Assembly: GCA_004558035.1 (NCBI GenBank)
Contig: SFEJ01000006.1
Span: 1 to 64,000, forward strand
DNA: 64,000 nt
Origin: Opitutia bacterium
GTDB taxonomy: Bacteria > Verrucomicrobiota > Verrucomicrobiae > Opitutales > UBA953
Direction: 5' to 3'
The notes under the pieces were generated by a model. The model was not told where the DNA came from. It searched no databases and saw only the letters and a list, made by a program, of their open reading frames with translations. The position numbers and the translations under genes were made by a program. Numbering within the stretch: the first letter of the stretch is position 1; each line of letters opens with the position of its first letter. Shown piece by piece: positions 44,652-53,265 of this stretch.

Positions 44652-46868
44652 TCAGAACGGGTCGGCGGAATCGTCGTAGTCGGTTTCCTGAGAGTATTCG
44701 TCGCGGAAGGGATGCGGCGGGAGCGCGGCGCGGCCGCCCCGGCGCGGGAACGACAAACCGGAGCGCGCGCCGCCGCTCAGGTAGAGACGCTCGTAGGTGC
44801 CCGGATCCGCCTCGCGGACGAAGCGCGACGCCTCGAGCAGCCCGCCGTCGCCGAAGCTCATGCGGATTTTCGGATAAAGCAGGTAAAGGCGGTCCTTCGC
44901 GCGCGTGCACGCCACGTAAAAGAGCCGGCGCTCCTCGTCCACGTCGCCTTCTTCCACGGCGCGCTTGAGCGGGAACATCTCCTCCGCGCAGCCGATCACG
45001 AAGACGATCGGGTATTCCAGCCCCTTCGCCTGGTGAATCGTCGAGAGGCGGATCATCGGGCGTTCCCGCGAATCGGCGTCCACGTCTTTGCGGTTCGTCT
45101 CGGAATTGAGCAGCGCGAGCTGCGCGAGCAGATCGTCGAGCGAGTCGAATTTTTCCGCGAAGCCGACGAGGCTCTGCAGGTCGTCGAGGCGTTCCCGCCA
45201 GTCGGCGTAGACTTTTTTGATGAAGTCGCCGTACCACGAGTCCAGCCCGATGCGGACGATCTCGGCGGGCGTTCCCGTGACGCTCGCGGCGGCGGGAACG
45301 TCGCGCGCGTCCGCGTCCGCCTCGGCGGCGGCTTTTTCCGCGAGCGAGAAAAGGTCTTCCGTCTCCGCGGAATCGTCTTCGGAGGCGGCTCCGGCGGCGT
45401 CGAAGGCGTTCCCGCGCAGGGATTCGTCCATGTCCTGCAGAGAGATCACGAAGTCGGAATAATCGTCGCGCGCGGGCTCGGGAATCTTCTTCAGCACGGC
45501 GTCGTCGAGCAGCGCATCGAAAATCCGGATACGTTTTTTCTCCGCGATCCTGTTCGCCGCCTCGAGCGTCTTCGCCGCGGTGCGCGGGCCGACCTTCTCC
45601 ATCAGCGCGAGCAGGCGCGCGAAGGCGACGCCGTCGGCGGGATTCGTCAGAAAGCGCAGAATCGCGACGAAATCGCGCACGTGCGCCTGCTGGAAAAACT
45701 GAATGCCGCTCGTGATGAGGAACGGGATGCCCGCGCGCGTGAGCTCGAGCTCGAGCTCCTTCGCGTGCATGTGCGCGCGGTAGAGCACGGCGACGTCGTT
45801 CGGCGAATAGCCTTCGTCCTCGACGAGCGAAGCGATGCGGCGGATGACGGTGCGCGCCTGGTCGTAGGCGTCGAGCGTCGCGACGAGCGCGGGCTTTCTG
45901 CCGTCCTCGCGCGTGGCGCGGAGCGTCTTGGAGAAGCCGAGCGACTCCTCCCGCGCGCTCAGAATCGAGTTCGCGAAATCGAGAATCTGCGGCGTGGAGC
46001 GGTAGTTGATCTCGATCTTGCGCAGCACCGTTCCCGCGTAGGTCTCGGGGAAGCGCGTGATGTTCTCGTAATTCGCGCCGCGCCAGGTGTAGATGCACTG
46101 CGCGTCGTCGCCGACGGCGGTCAGGTGATTTTCGTCGGAAACGAGCCGGCGGATGATCTCCGCCTGCAGCGTGTTCGTGTCCTGAAATTCGTCGACGAGG
46201 ATGTGGCGGAAGCGCTTCTGCAGGCGTTCTCGCACATCGGGATGATCGTCGAGGAGCTCGAGAAAAAGCTCCAGCAGGTCGTCGAAGTCGCAGAGATTCT
46301 GCTCGCGCTTCGCCTGCGCGTAGGCTTCGAGATACTGCGGCACGACGCGGTCCGCGCCCGCGACCCAGCCCATGCGGTCTTCGACGACGTCGGCGAGCGG
46401 CAGGCGCGTGTTGCGCGCGTAGCTGATCAGGTCGAAGATCACGCGCGGCTTGGGAGCGTTTTTTCCTTTGAGAAATTCGGCGTTCACGTGCCGGCAGACT
46501 TTGCCGAAGAGCGTGTCCGCGTCGCCCGCGTCGAGAATCGTGTAGTCGCGTTTCCGCCCGACGAGCTCGGCGTTCGCGCGGAGAATGCGCTGGCCGATGC
46601 TGTGGAACGTGCCGCCCCAGAATTCGGAACGCGGCACGCCCGTCAGCGCCTCGACGCGCTCGAGCATTTCCGTCGCCGCCTTGTTCGTGAACGTCAGCAG
46701 CAGAATGCGCCACGGCGCGACGCCCTGCTCCAGCAGCCACGCGACGCGGTAGGTGAGCGTGCGCGTCTTGCCCGATCCCGCGCCCGCGAGCACGAGCGAA
46801 AAGCGTTCCCGCGACGTGACGGCGGCGAGCTGGTCGTCGTTGAGTTCGGCTCTGAAATCGATCGGCAT
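44652..46868 (-). CDS. UvrD/Rep-type SF1 ATP-dependent DNA helicase
   Basis: This 738-residue 3'-5' DNA helicase has motif I GAGSGKT, motif Ia LTFTNKAATEM, motif II VDEFQDTN, motif III AVGDDAQCIYTWRGA, motif IV (NYRSTPQIL), motif V STIHQAKGLEYP and motif VI VACTRAKDRLYL. An acidic insertion near 470-530 contains two in-frame uptake-like words. The family acts in repair and in clearing replication forks. Two genes of the same strand follow upstream, so it may be the last gene of a cysE-hypothetical-helicase operon (25 bases to the next). Confidence 0.95.
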   Translation of the reverse strand: MPIDFRAELNDDQLAAVTSRERFSLVLAGAGSGKTRTLTYRVAWLLEQGVAPWRILLLTFTNKAATEMLERVEALTGVPRSEFWGGTFHSIGQRILRANAELVGRKRDYTILDAGDADTLFGKVCRHVNAEFLKGKNAPKPRVIFDLISYARNTRLPLADVVEDRMGWVAGADRVVPQYLEAYAQAKREQNLCDFDDLLELFLELLDDHPDVRERLQKRFRHILVDEFQDTNTLQAEIIRRLVSDENHLTAVGDDAQCIYTWRGANYENITRFPETYAGTVLRKIEINYRSTPQILDFANSILSAREESLGFSKTLRATREDGRKPALVATLDAYDQARTVIRRIASLVEDEGYSPNDVAVLYRAHMHAKELELELTRAGIPFLITSGIQFFQQAHVRDFVAILRFLTNPADGVAFARLLALMEKVGPRTAAKTLEAANRIAEKKRIRIFDALLDDAVLKKIPEPARDDYSDFVISLQDMDESLRGNAFDAAGAASEDDSAETEDLFSLAEKAAAEADADARDVPAAASVTGTPAEIVRIGLDSWYGDFIKKVYADWRERLDDLQSLVGFAEKFDSLDDLLAQLALLNSETNRKDVDADSRERPMIRLSTIHQAKGLEYPIVFVIGCAEEMFPLKRAVEEGDVDEERRLFYVACTRAKDRLYLLYPKIRMSFGDGGLLEASRFVREADPGTYERLYLSGGARSGLSFPRRGGRAALPPHPFRDEYSQETDYDDSADPF

Positions 46869-46893
46869 GGCGGCGGTCTTCTCCGGCGGAAGA

Positions 46894-47604
46894 TTATTCG
46901 TCGGCGCCTTCCTCTTCGCGCGCGTCGCGGATGATGCGCAGGCAGAGCTCCCGCAGGTCGAAGAGCGCGCGGCGGACGTCCGCGAAGAGTGCCTCGGAAC
47001 CGCGCTTCGGAGCCCCGCGGCGCAGGGGGCGCTTTTCCCGCGCCTTCGCGCGGCGCTGCACCTGGTCGAGATCGCCGAGAAGCACGTTCCAGCGCGCGAG
47101 CGCGCGCTTCATGTGCAGCTTCGCCGCGCCGTATTCCCGCGCCGAAAGCGCGTCCACGGCGAGCAGCATCGCCTCCTGCAACGCGCCGATTCCGGAAAAG
47201 AGCCTGAAAATGCGGACCAGGCGGGCGAATTCGCTCGGCGGGGTCGTTTCGGAAAAAATCGCCGTCAGGCGGCGACGCGCGAACATCGCGACCGCGCGCA
47301 CGGCGACGACCTCCGTCGTGTTCAGCAGCGAATAGACGGGCGGCGGGGGCGGCGCGAAATCCTCGCGCTTCGCGTCGGGCTTCTCTTCGTCGCCGTCGAG
47401 CTGCCAGCCCATGGCGAGTGCGCACTGGTCGAGCCTGTCCTCGCCGTCGGCGACGCGCAGCCTCGCGTAAAGCTCGGCGAAACGCAGCGTCTCCGCGTCC
47501 GCGCGGTCGATGAATTCCGCCCACTGCGCTTCCGTGCAGTGGATTTCGGAAGAACCGCCGTCGTCGGAAGCGCCCTCGGAACTGCTTTCAAAATCTTTCT
47601 TCAT
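46894..47604 (-). CDS. Cytoplasmic protein of unknown function
   Basis: This 236-residue protein has no signal peptide. It has an acidic N-terminus (many Ser, Glu and Asp), a Pro-rich hinge (APPPPPVY), and a helical C-terminal half with many Arg/Lys (LHMKRALARWNVLLGDLDQVQRRAKAREKRPLRR). No family is recognised. It lies between cysE (24 bases) and the helicase gene (25 bases) on the same strand, which implies co-transcription, but the function cannot be inferred. Confidence 0.6.
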   Translation of the reverse strand: MKKDFESSSEGASDDGGSSEIHCTEAQWAEFIDRADAETLRFAELYARLRVADGEDRLDQCALAMGWQLDGDEEKPDAKREDFAPPPPPVYSLLNTTEVVAVRAVAMFARRRLTAIFSETTPPSEFARLVRIFRLFSGIGALQEAMLLAVDALSAREYGAAKLHMKRALARWNVLLGDLDQVQRRAKAREKRPLRRGAPKRGSEALFADVRRALFDLRELCLRIIRDAREEEGADE

Positions 47605-47628
47605 TCGGGAAAATTCCTTTCTCGCCCT

Positions 47629-48447
47629 TCAGCAGGGAAGCCGGTGATTCATGTCGAGGCAGGGTTCCGCCTCGGTCGCCTCGCCGACGATCTTCGCGGG
47701 AACGCCCGCCACGGTCGCGTGCGCGGGAACGTCGTCGAGCACGACCGAGCCCGCGCCGACCTTGGCGCAGAGCCCGATCTCGATGTTCCCGAGAATCTTC
47801 GCGCCCGCGCCGATGAGCACGCCGGAGCGCACCTTCGGGTGGCGGTCGCCGCGCGTCTTGCCCGTGCCGCCGAGCGTCACCGCGTGCAGAATCGAAACGT
47901 TGTTCTCCACGACGGCGGTCTCGCCGGCGACGAAGCCCGTCGCGTGGTCGAGCAGGATGCCGCAGCCGAACTTCGCCGCCGGATGAATGTCCACGGCGAG
48001 CTTTTCGGAAGTCATACTCTGAATGAAATGCGCGACGTCGCGGCGCGAATGCTCCCAGAAATAGTGCGCGACGCGGTGCGCGGAAAGCGCGAGAAATCCC
48101 TTGAACCACAAGAACGGCATGAGCACGGATTCGCACGCGGGATCGCGGTCGCGCACGGCGCGGATGTCGTTCTGGCAGAAGACGGCGATTTTCGGATCGC
48201 CCGCGAACGCCTCCAGCGAAAGCGATTCGAGCGCGGAGTATTCCTCTTCCGTCGAAGCGAGCTTGCGGGCGATGCGCGCGCTCATCGCCGAGGCGAAATT
48301 CGGCCGGCACAGCACGGACGCGGCGAGCGCCGCGGCGAGCACGGGCTCGCTCTGCGCCATTTCCCGCGCGCGTTCCCGCATCTCCGCCCACAGCGAGATG
48401 TTTTCGTCGATCCGCTCGACGGCGGCGATGTCGATGACGTCGTTCAT
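47629..48447 (-). CDS. cysE: Serine O-acetyltransferase
   Basis: This 272-residue enzyme makes O-acetylserine, the carbon skeleton for cysteine. The helical N-domain (WAEMRERAREMAQSEPVLA) is followed by the left-handed beta-helix with hexapeptide repeats: DIHPAAKFGCGILLDHATG (split DIHPAAKFG, CGILLDHATG) with the catalytic His/Asp, TGKTRGDRHPKV, and IGAGAKILGNIEIG. I take the ATG at 48447; upstream in-frame sequence runs through a terminator hairpin and a tRNA. A tRNA-Cys gene lies 144 bases upstream on the same strand. Confidence 0.95.
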   Translation of the reverse strand: MNDVIDIAAVERIDENISLWAEMRERAREMAQSEPVLAAALAASVLCRPNFASAMSARIARKLASTEEEYSALESLSLEAFAGDPKIAVFCQNDIRAVRDRDPACESVLMPFLWFKGFLALSAHRVAHYFWEHSRRDVAHFIQSMTSEKLAVDIHPAAKFGCGILLDHATGFVAGETAVVENNVSILHAVTLGGTGKTRGDRHPKVRSGVLIGAGAKILGNIEIGLCAKVGAGSVVLDDVPAHATVAGVPAKIVGEATEAEPCLDMNHRLPC

Positions 48448-48496
48448 GTGAAAAATTCCGAAGATTAAAATGTCCGCGCCGTTCCCGCGCCATGAT

Positions 48497-48537
48497 AAAA
48501 AACCCGCAATGAGGGAAAGGAGGAACCTCATTGCGGG
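48497..48537 (-). terminator. Strong hairpin terminator between tRNA-Cys and cysE
   Basis: On the minus strand a 12-bp GC-rich stem (48503-48514 with 48526-48537; CCCGCAATGAGG and its complement) is followed by six U residues. A smaller hairpin, ACCCGACCTCGTTCGGGT, lies just upstream (48540-48557). It ends the tRNA transcript, or could act as an attenuator in a cysE leader. Confidence 0.8.
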
Positions 48538-48590
48538 TGACCCGAACGAGGTCGGGTTCTTCTTTATGTTGGATTGGGAGAAAAACGCTT

Positions 48591-48666
48591 TGGAGGTGTG
48601 GGGCGGATTCGAACCGCCGCATAGTGGTTTTGCAAACCACGGCCTTAACCACTTGGCTACCACACC
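48591..48666 (-). tRNA. tRNA-Cys (GCA)
   Basis: Minus strand from 48666: acceptor GGTGTGG pairs with CCACACC. The D-arm is GCCAAGTGGTTAAGGC, the anticodon stem-loop has GTGGTTTGCAAAACCAC with anticodon GCA, and the T-arm is GGCGGTTCGAATCCGCC. The discriminator base is U, as in tRNA-Cys, and CCA is encoded (48591-48593). Confidence 0.97.
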
Positions 48667-48731
48667 AAAAAGTTATGCGGTCGAGAATGGACTTTTCCCG
48701 CCCTTCCCGCAAGCAAAAAATCTCCGCGCGC

Positions 48732-48778
48732 GCAAAAAAACGCCCGCCGTCCGCGGAGAGCGCGGGAACGGCGGGCGT
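48732..48778 (-). terminator. Terminator of the M3 peptidase gene
   Basis: AAACGCCCGCCGT (48736-48748) pairs with ACGGCGGGCGTTT (48766-48778). On the minus strand it is followed by a run of seven T residues, 13 bases after the stop codon. One uptake-like word lies in the loop side of the stem. Confidence 0.85.
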
Positions 48779-48790
48779 TTCGGGGCGGCG

Positions 48791-51034
48791 TCACTTTTCG
48801 GCGATGCCGTAGATCACGTTGATGGCGTTCCAGTCCGGATCGCGGCCGACGAAATCGCGGAAGAGCACGTCCGCGTCCTCGGAGTCTCCCTTCGCGAGAA
48901 TCTTTTCGCGGTAAGGCTTGCCCTTGGAGAAGTCGATCGTGCCGTCGGGCTTCTTGAACGTCAGGAACGCGTCCGCTTCGAGCGCTTCCGCCCACTTGTA
49001 GGAATAGTAGCCGGAGGCGTAGGCGACGGGCGCGCGGAAGATGTGCGTGAGGCGGTTCAGAATCGAGTTCGCCGGCGTCTTCGTCCGCCACGCGGCGGCG
49101 AGACCGAGCTCGACCGCGACGTCGTTGACGTTCTTGCCCGCGAGCAGCTTCGCGTTGCGGTGGATGTAGAGGTCCGAAATCGCGAAGCCGAGCTGGCGCG
49201 CCTGCGAATACGCGGCGTGGAAGTTGCGCGCGCGCAGCATCGCGTCGATCATCGGCTGCGGGAGCGTCTCGCCCGTCTTGTAGTGCTTGGCGAAGCGCTT
49301 CAGCACTTCGGGCTCCCAGGTCCAGTTTTCGTTGAGCTGCGAGGGGAATTCGACGAAGTCCCACGCGACGCTCGTGCCGTTGAGCGCGGCGACTTCCGTG
49401 TTCCCGAGCAGGTGGTGGAGCAGATGTCCGAATTCATGGTAGATCGTCTCCACGTCGTAATGCGTGAGCAGCGCGGGCTCGTCGCCGACGGGCGCGGTCA
49501 TGTTCCCGCAGACGAGCCCGAAATTCGGCGTGCCCTTCGCGCGGTCGCCGACGGAGAACGGGTGCATCCACGCGCCTGCGCGCTTCGACGCGCGCGGATA
49601 CCAGTCGGTGTAGAAGACGCCGATGCGCGCCTTCGTCTCCGCGTCGCGGATTTCGTAGAACTTCACTTCCGGGTGCCAGACTTCGACCGTTCCCGCGGGA
49701 ACGGAGGCGCCGGAGCCGAGCTCGACGAACGCCGTCGGCGTTTCCGAAATCTCGATGCCGTAAAGCTCTTCGAAGAAGCGGAACATGCCGTCCATCACGC
49801 GCGGCATCGAAAGGTAGGGCTTGAGCGCGTTCGAATCGAAATCGTAGCGCGCCTTGCGCATCTTTTCCGACCAGTAGGCGATCTCCCACGGCTCGAAGTC
49901 GCCGCCGTCGTAGCCGGCGTCCGCGGAGGCGCGGAAGTCCTTGAGCTCGCGGTATTCGCGCTCCAGAGCCGGACGCGTCGTCTCATAAAGATTCACGGCG
50001 AAGTTGTAGGCGGTCTCGCCGTTCTTCGCCATGCGGCGCTTCAGAATGAGGTCGGAGAAATCCTTTTCGCCGAGGATCTCCGCCTCGCGCTGGCGCAGCT
50101 CGAGCACGCGCTTCATGATTTCGGCGTTGTCGTATTGCCCGCCGACGCAGAGCGAATTCGAGGCTTCCCAGAGCTCCTTGCGCAGCGCGGCGTCGTCGAG
50201 ATACGTCATCGCGGGCGAAAGCGAAGGCGCCTGCAGCGTGAACAGCCACGCGGGCTTGTCGTCGCTCGCCTTGCCCGCCTTCCTGGCGGCTTCGAGCGCG
50301 GCAGCGCGGTTCGTTTCCGGCAGGCCGGCGAGGCGCGCCTCGTCCGTCACGAGCAGCGAAAACGCGTTCGTCGCGTCGAGCACGTTCTGCGAAAACCGCT
50401 GCGTGATCGTGGTCAGCTCCTTGTTGAGCTCCATCAGCTCCGCCTTCTTTTCCGGAGGCAGATCGGCGCCGCCGTCGCGGAAACCGTCCATGAGCTTCTT
50501 GAGATAGCGCGCCTTCTGCGGCGAAAGGTTTTTCGCGTCCGCCGTCTCCGAGTAGGCCTTCAGCGTCGCCCAGAGCTTTTCGTTGAGGCCGATCGAGGTC
50601 TCGAACTCCGAAAGCAGCGGGAGCGCTTCGCCGTACGCGGCGCGGAAGTCGTCGTCCATGCGCACGGATTCGATGTGCGAAAGCAGATTGCCGACGAAGT
50701 CGAAGCGCGCGTACGCCTTCATGTAGGCGTCCACGACGTTGTCGTAGGTCAGTTTTTCCGGCGGGAGCGCGCAGATCGCGTCGATTTCGGCGCGCGCGCG
50801 CTCGATCGCCGCGACGGAATCCGGCACGACGCGGTCGGCGGTGAGTTCCGACCAGCGGATTTCGTGGCCTTCCTGCAGGAAGCCCCTGCCCGCCTCGGCG
50901 GCGGGAACGGCGGCCGCCGCGGGAACGTCGGCGTCCGTCTGCTCGGCGGCGGGAGCGCATTTGTCGCAGGAGCACGCCGTCGTCAGAAACGACAACAGCG
51001 CGAGCGAGGAAATGAGAACAGCTGATTTCTTCAT
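48791..51034 (-). CDS. M3-family oligopeptidase, predicted lipoprotein
   Basis: This 747-residue zinc peptidase is of the Dcp/oligopeptidase A (M3A) family. A signal peptide ends in a lipobox-like LTTAC (Cys21 is the likely lipidated residue), so it should sit in the periplasm or outer membrane rather than in the cytosol like PrlC. The catalytic motif YHEFGHLLHHLL is near residue 530, with the downstream Glu in FVEFPSQLNENW. The ATG at 51034 is chosen because the open frame upstream runs into the tRNA-Ser gene. It likely degrades short peptides, which would complement the secreted proteases in this window. Confidence 0.93.
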   Translation of the reverse strand: MKKSAVLISSLALLSFLTTACSCDKCAPAAEQTDADVPAAAAVPAAEAGRGFLQEGHEIRWSELTADRVVPDSVAAIERARAEIDAICALPPEKLTYDNVVDAYMKAYARFDFVGNLLSHIESVRMDDDFRAAYGEALPLLSEFETSIGLNEKLWATLKAYSETADAKNLSPQKARYLKKLMDGFRDGGADLPPEKKAELMELNKELTTITQRFSQNVLDATNAFSLLVTDEARLAGLPETNRAAALEAARKAGKASDDKPAWLFTLQAPSLSPAMTYLDDAALRKELWEASNSLCVGGQYDNAEIMKRVLELRQREAEILGEKDFSDLILKRRMAKNGETAYNFAVNLYETTRPALEREYRELKDFRASADAGYDGGDFEPWEIAYWSEKMRKARYDFDSNALKPYLSMPRVMDGMFRFFEELYGIEISETPTAFVELGSGASVPAGTVEVWHPEVKFYEIRDAETKARIGVFYTDWYPRASKRAGAWMHPFSVGDRAKGTPNFGLVCGNMTAPVGDEPALLTHYDVETIYHEFGHLLHHLLGNTEVAALNGTSVAWDFVEFPSQLNENWTWEPEVLKRFAKHYKTGETLPQPMIDAMLRARNFHAAYSQARQLGFAISDLYIHRNAKLLAGKNVNDVAVELGLAAAWRTKTPANSILNRLTHIFRAPVAYASGYYSYKWAEALEADAFLTFKKPDGTIDFSKGKPYREKILAKGDSEDADVLFRDFVGRDPDWNAINVIYGIAEK

Positions 51035-51103
51035 AATGATTGAGCCTGTCAGTCTAACGCGCGAAAAAAATCCGGGCAAGGGAGAATCCGCGCCGCGGGA
51101 ACA

Positions 51104-51133
51104 CAAAAAAATCCCGTCCTCGCGAGGACGGGA
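51104..51133 (-). terminator. Terminator of tRNA-Ser
   Basis: TCCCGTCCTC/GAGGACGGGA forms a perfect 11-bp stem (51112-51133) followed on the minus strand by a T-run, four bases after the CCA end of the tRNA. Confidence 0.9.
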
Positions 51134-51137
51134 AAAA

Positions 51138-51227
<90 letters not shown>

Positions 51228-51386
51228 GTAAGCCGAAAATTTAGTGGAGCAGGAAATCCTTTTTCCGCCCGCGAGTCAACTTAAATTTGAAACGCTTTCG
51301 AAAATCGCGAAAACCGCCCGCTCGCGGAAAGGCGAGCGCGAAGAAGGGATTTGCCGCGGCGGCGGGAACGCCTTTTGATTGTCGGC

Positions 51387-51482
51387 ATGGGCGCTTTTTC
51401 CGTTCTGTTTTTTCTCGTCGCCGTCGCGCTTTTCCTGATCGGGCTCGCCTACCGCGGAAAACCGGAAAGGGGGCGGCGATGA
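51387..51482 (+). CDS. 31-residue single-pass membrane microprotein, coupled to ogt
   Basis: ATG at 51387, TGA at 51480-51482. The product has one hydrophobic segment (FSVLFFLVAVALFLIGLAY) followed by a basic tail rich in Arg, Lys and Gly. The stop overlaps the next gene's start as ATGA, the usual sign of translational coupling. A GGGAACG-type word lies 15 bases upstream. Coding status is inferred from position and composition only. Confidence 0.45.
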   Translation: MGAFSVLFFLVAVALFLIGLAYRGKPERGRR

Positions 51483-52024
51483 TTTCTTCGGTCTCCTGCG
51501 CTTCGCCGCTCGGCAGGATGCTGCTCGCGGCGGACGGCGGCGCGCTCGTCGGCGCGTGGTTTTTCGGACAGCGTTTTTTCGCGGAACCGTTCTCGGGAAC
51601 GCTCGTTCCCGGCGACGCGGACGCGCCCGTCTTCGCGTCGGCGCGCGCGTGGCTCGACGCGTATTTCCGCGGCGAGAATCCGCCCGCGTCCGCGCTTCCG
51701 CCGCTCGCTCCGCGCGGCACGCCCTTCAGGCTCGCCGTGTGGCGCGCGCTGCGCGACGTTCCCTTCGGCGAGACGCGCGCCTACGGGGAAATCGCCCGCG
51801 CGCTCGGGCTCGGCGCGTCGGCGGCTCGCGCCGTGGGCGGCGCGGTCGCGCGCAATCCGCTTTCCGTCTTCGTTCCCTGCCACCGCGTCGTCGGCGCGGA
51901 CGGCTCGGCGACGGGCTACGCGGGCGGTCTCCCGCGCAAGCGCGCCCTGCTCGCGCTCGAATCCCGCGCCGCGAAAGCGTTCCCGCCGAAAATAGGCTTG
52001 TCGCCGAGAGCGCCCGCGGCGTAA
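51479..52024 (+). CDS. ogt: Methylated-DNA-[protein]-cysteine S-methyltransferase
   Basis: This 181-residue protein takes the alkyl group from O6-alkylguanine onto its own cysteine in one step. The active site is VPCHRVVG (Cys134). The DNA-binding helix-turn-helix is in PFGETRAYGEIARALG and the winged part ends in GYAGGLPRKRALLALE. I choose the ATG at 51479, which overlaps the stop of an upstream 31-residue frame. It is a suicide enzyme, so expression is probably low. galE follows 63 bases downstream. Confidence 0.92.
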   Translation: MISSVSCASPLGRMLLAADGGALVGAWFFGQRFFAEPFSGTLVPGDADAPVFASARAWLDAYFRGENPPASALPPLAPRGTPFRLAVWRALRDVPFGETRAYGEIARALGLGASAARAVGGAVARNPLSVFVPCHRVVGADGSATGYAGGLPRKRALLALESRAAKAFPPKIGLSPRAPAA

Positions 52025-52087
52025 AATTCGCGCTCGTTCCCGCATCGGGGACTCGTTTTTCCAACAACCTCAAAAAAAGAAACCATC

Positions 52088-53104
52088 ATGAAAATTCTCG
52101 TCACCGGCGGCGCCGGATACATCGGCACCCACACCGTCATCGAACTGCTCCAGGCGGGCTACGACATCACGATCGTCGACAACCTCTACAATTCCCAGGA
52201 AGAGGCCGTGAAGCGCGGCGCCGAGCTCGCGGGACGCGCGCCCGAGTTCTACAAGGTCGACCTGCTCGACTACGCGGCGCTCGAAGAAGTCTTCAAGAAA
52301 TCGAAGTTCGACGCGGTCATTCATTTCGCGGGTCTGAAGGCCGTCGGCGAATCCGTCTCGAAGCCGCTTTTCTATTATCACAACAACATGACGGGCACGT
52401 TCAACCTGCTCGATCTGATGAAGAAATACGGCTGCCGCAACATCGTGTTCTCCTCGTCGGCGACGGTTTACGGCATGCCGGAAAAAGTGCCGCTGGACGA
52501 AAGCTGCTCCACGGGCGCGCTCAATCCCTACGGCGCGACCAAGCTCTTCCTCGAACGCGTCATTTCCGACGTCAAGGCGGCGGAGCCGGATCTCGGCGTC
52601 GTGCTGCTGCGCTACTTCAACCCGGTCGGCGCGCACCCGTCGGGACGCATCGGCGAAAACCCGAACGGCATTCCGAACAATCTCATGCCCTACATCGCGC
52701 AGGTCGCCGTCGGCCGCCTGCCGTTCGTGCACGTCTTCGGGAACGACTACCCGACGAAGGACGGCACGGGCGTGCGCGACTACATCCACGTCGTGGACCT
52801 CGCGCGCGGGCACCTCGCCGCGCTCAAGAAGCTCGAACAGACGCCGGGCGAAATCTACACCGTCAACCTCGGCACGGGAACGGGCTATTCCGTGCTCGAC
52901 ATGATCCGCGCCTTCTCGAAGGCGTGCGGCAAGGAAATCCCCTACCAGATCGCGCCGCGCCGCCCGGGCGACGCTCCCGAGTGCTACGCCGACCCGACCT
53001 ACGCCAAGGAACTCCTCGGCTGGACGGCGACGCACACGCTCGACGACATGTGCGCTTCCTCCTGGAAGTGGCAGTCGATGAACCCGAACGGCTACGAAGC
53101 CTGA
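52088..53104 (+). CDS. galE: UDP-glucose 4-epimerase
   Basis: This 338-residue SDR enzyme interconverts UDP-glucose and UDP-galactose (and possibly the N-acetyl forms) for surface polysaccharide or galactose use. The NAD-binding GGAGYIGTH is at 7-15, with the catalytic Ser124 in FSSSATVYG, Tyr148 and Lys152 in NPYGATKLF. The family C-terminus contains YADPTYAKELLGW. A terminator of paired uptake-like words follows. Galactose or hexosamine freed by the secreted glycosidases could feed into this step. Confidence 0.95.
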   Translation: MKILVTGGAGYIGTHTVIELLQAGYDITIVDNLYNSQEEAVKRGAELAGRAPEFYKVDLLDYAALEEVFKKSKFDAVIHFAGLKAVGESVSKPLFYYHNNMTGTFNLLDLMKKYGCRNIVFSSSATVYGMPEKVPLDESCSTGALNPYGATKLFLERVISDVKAAEPDLGVVLLRYFNPVGAHPSGRIGENPNGIPNNLMPYIAQVAVGRLPFVHVFGNDYPTKDGTGVRDYIHVVDLARGHLAALKKLEQTPGEIYTVNLGTGTGYSVLDMIRAFSKACGKEIPYQIAPRRPGDAPECYADPTYAKELLGWTATHTLDDMCASSWKWQSMNPNGYEA

Positions 53105-53126
53105 GTCTTCGCCTCGGTGCGAAACG

Positions 53127-53164
53127 AAGCGTTCCCGCGGATCCCGCGCGGGAACGCTTTTTTG
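53127..53164 (+). terminator. Terminator of galE, built from paired uptake-like words
   Basis: AAGCGTTCCCGCG (53127-53139) and CGCGGGAACGCTT (53147-53159) form a perfect 13-bp stem with a 7-base loop, followed by a T-run. It is the clearest example in the window of the 9-mer used as a terminator arm. Confidence 0.95.
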
Positions 53165-53265
53165 TTCCCTTCCGCGTGAAGCGACGGGATTTTCCGCGAA
53201 AAAATTCTTGCGGGAAAACGAAAAAATCGGCGAAAATCCGGCAAGCTTCACCCTTTTCCCGCAAG

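Noticed and set aside
48497..48590. T-box riboswitch before cysE
   Set aside because: No specifier loop, no T-box antiterminator sequence and a lineage in which T-boxes are not expected. The hairpin looks like a plain terminator.
51556..53265. N-terminal extension of the giant protease frame over ogt and galE
   Set aside because: The frame is open by chance across two solid genes and a terminator. The ATG at 53266 begins a good signal peptide right after them.
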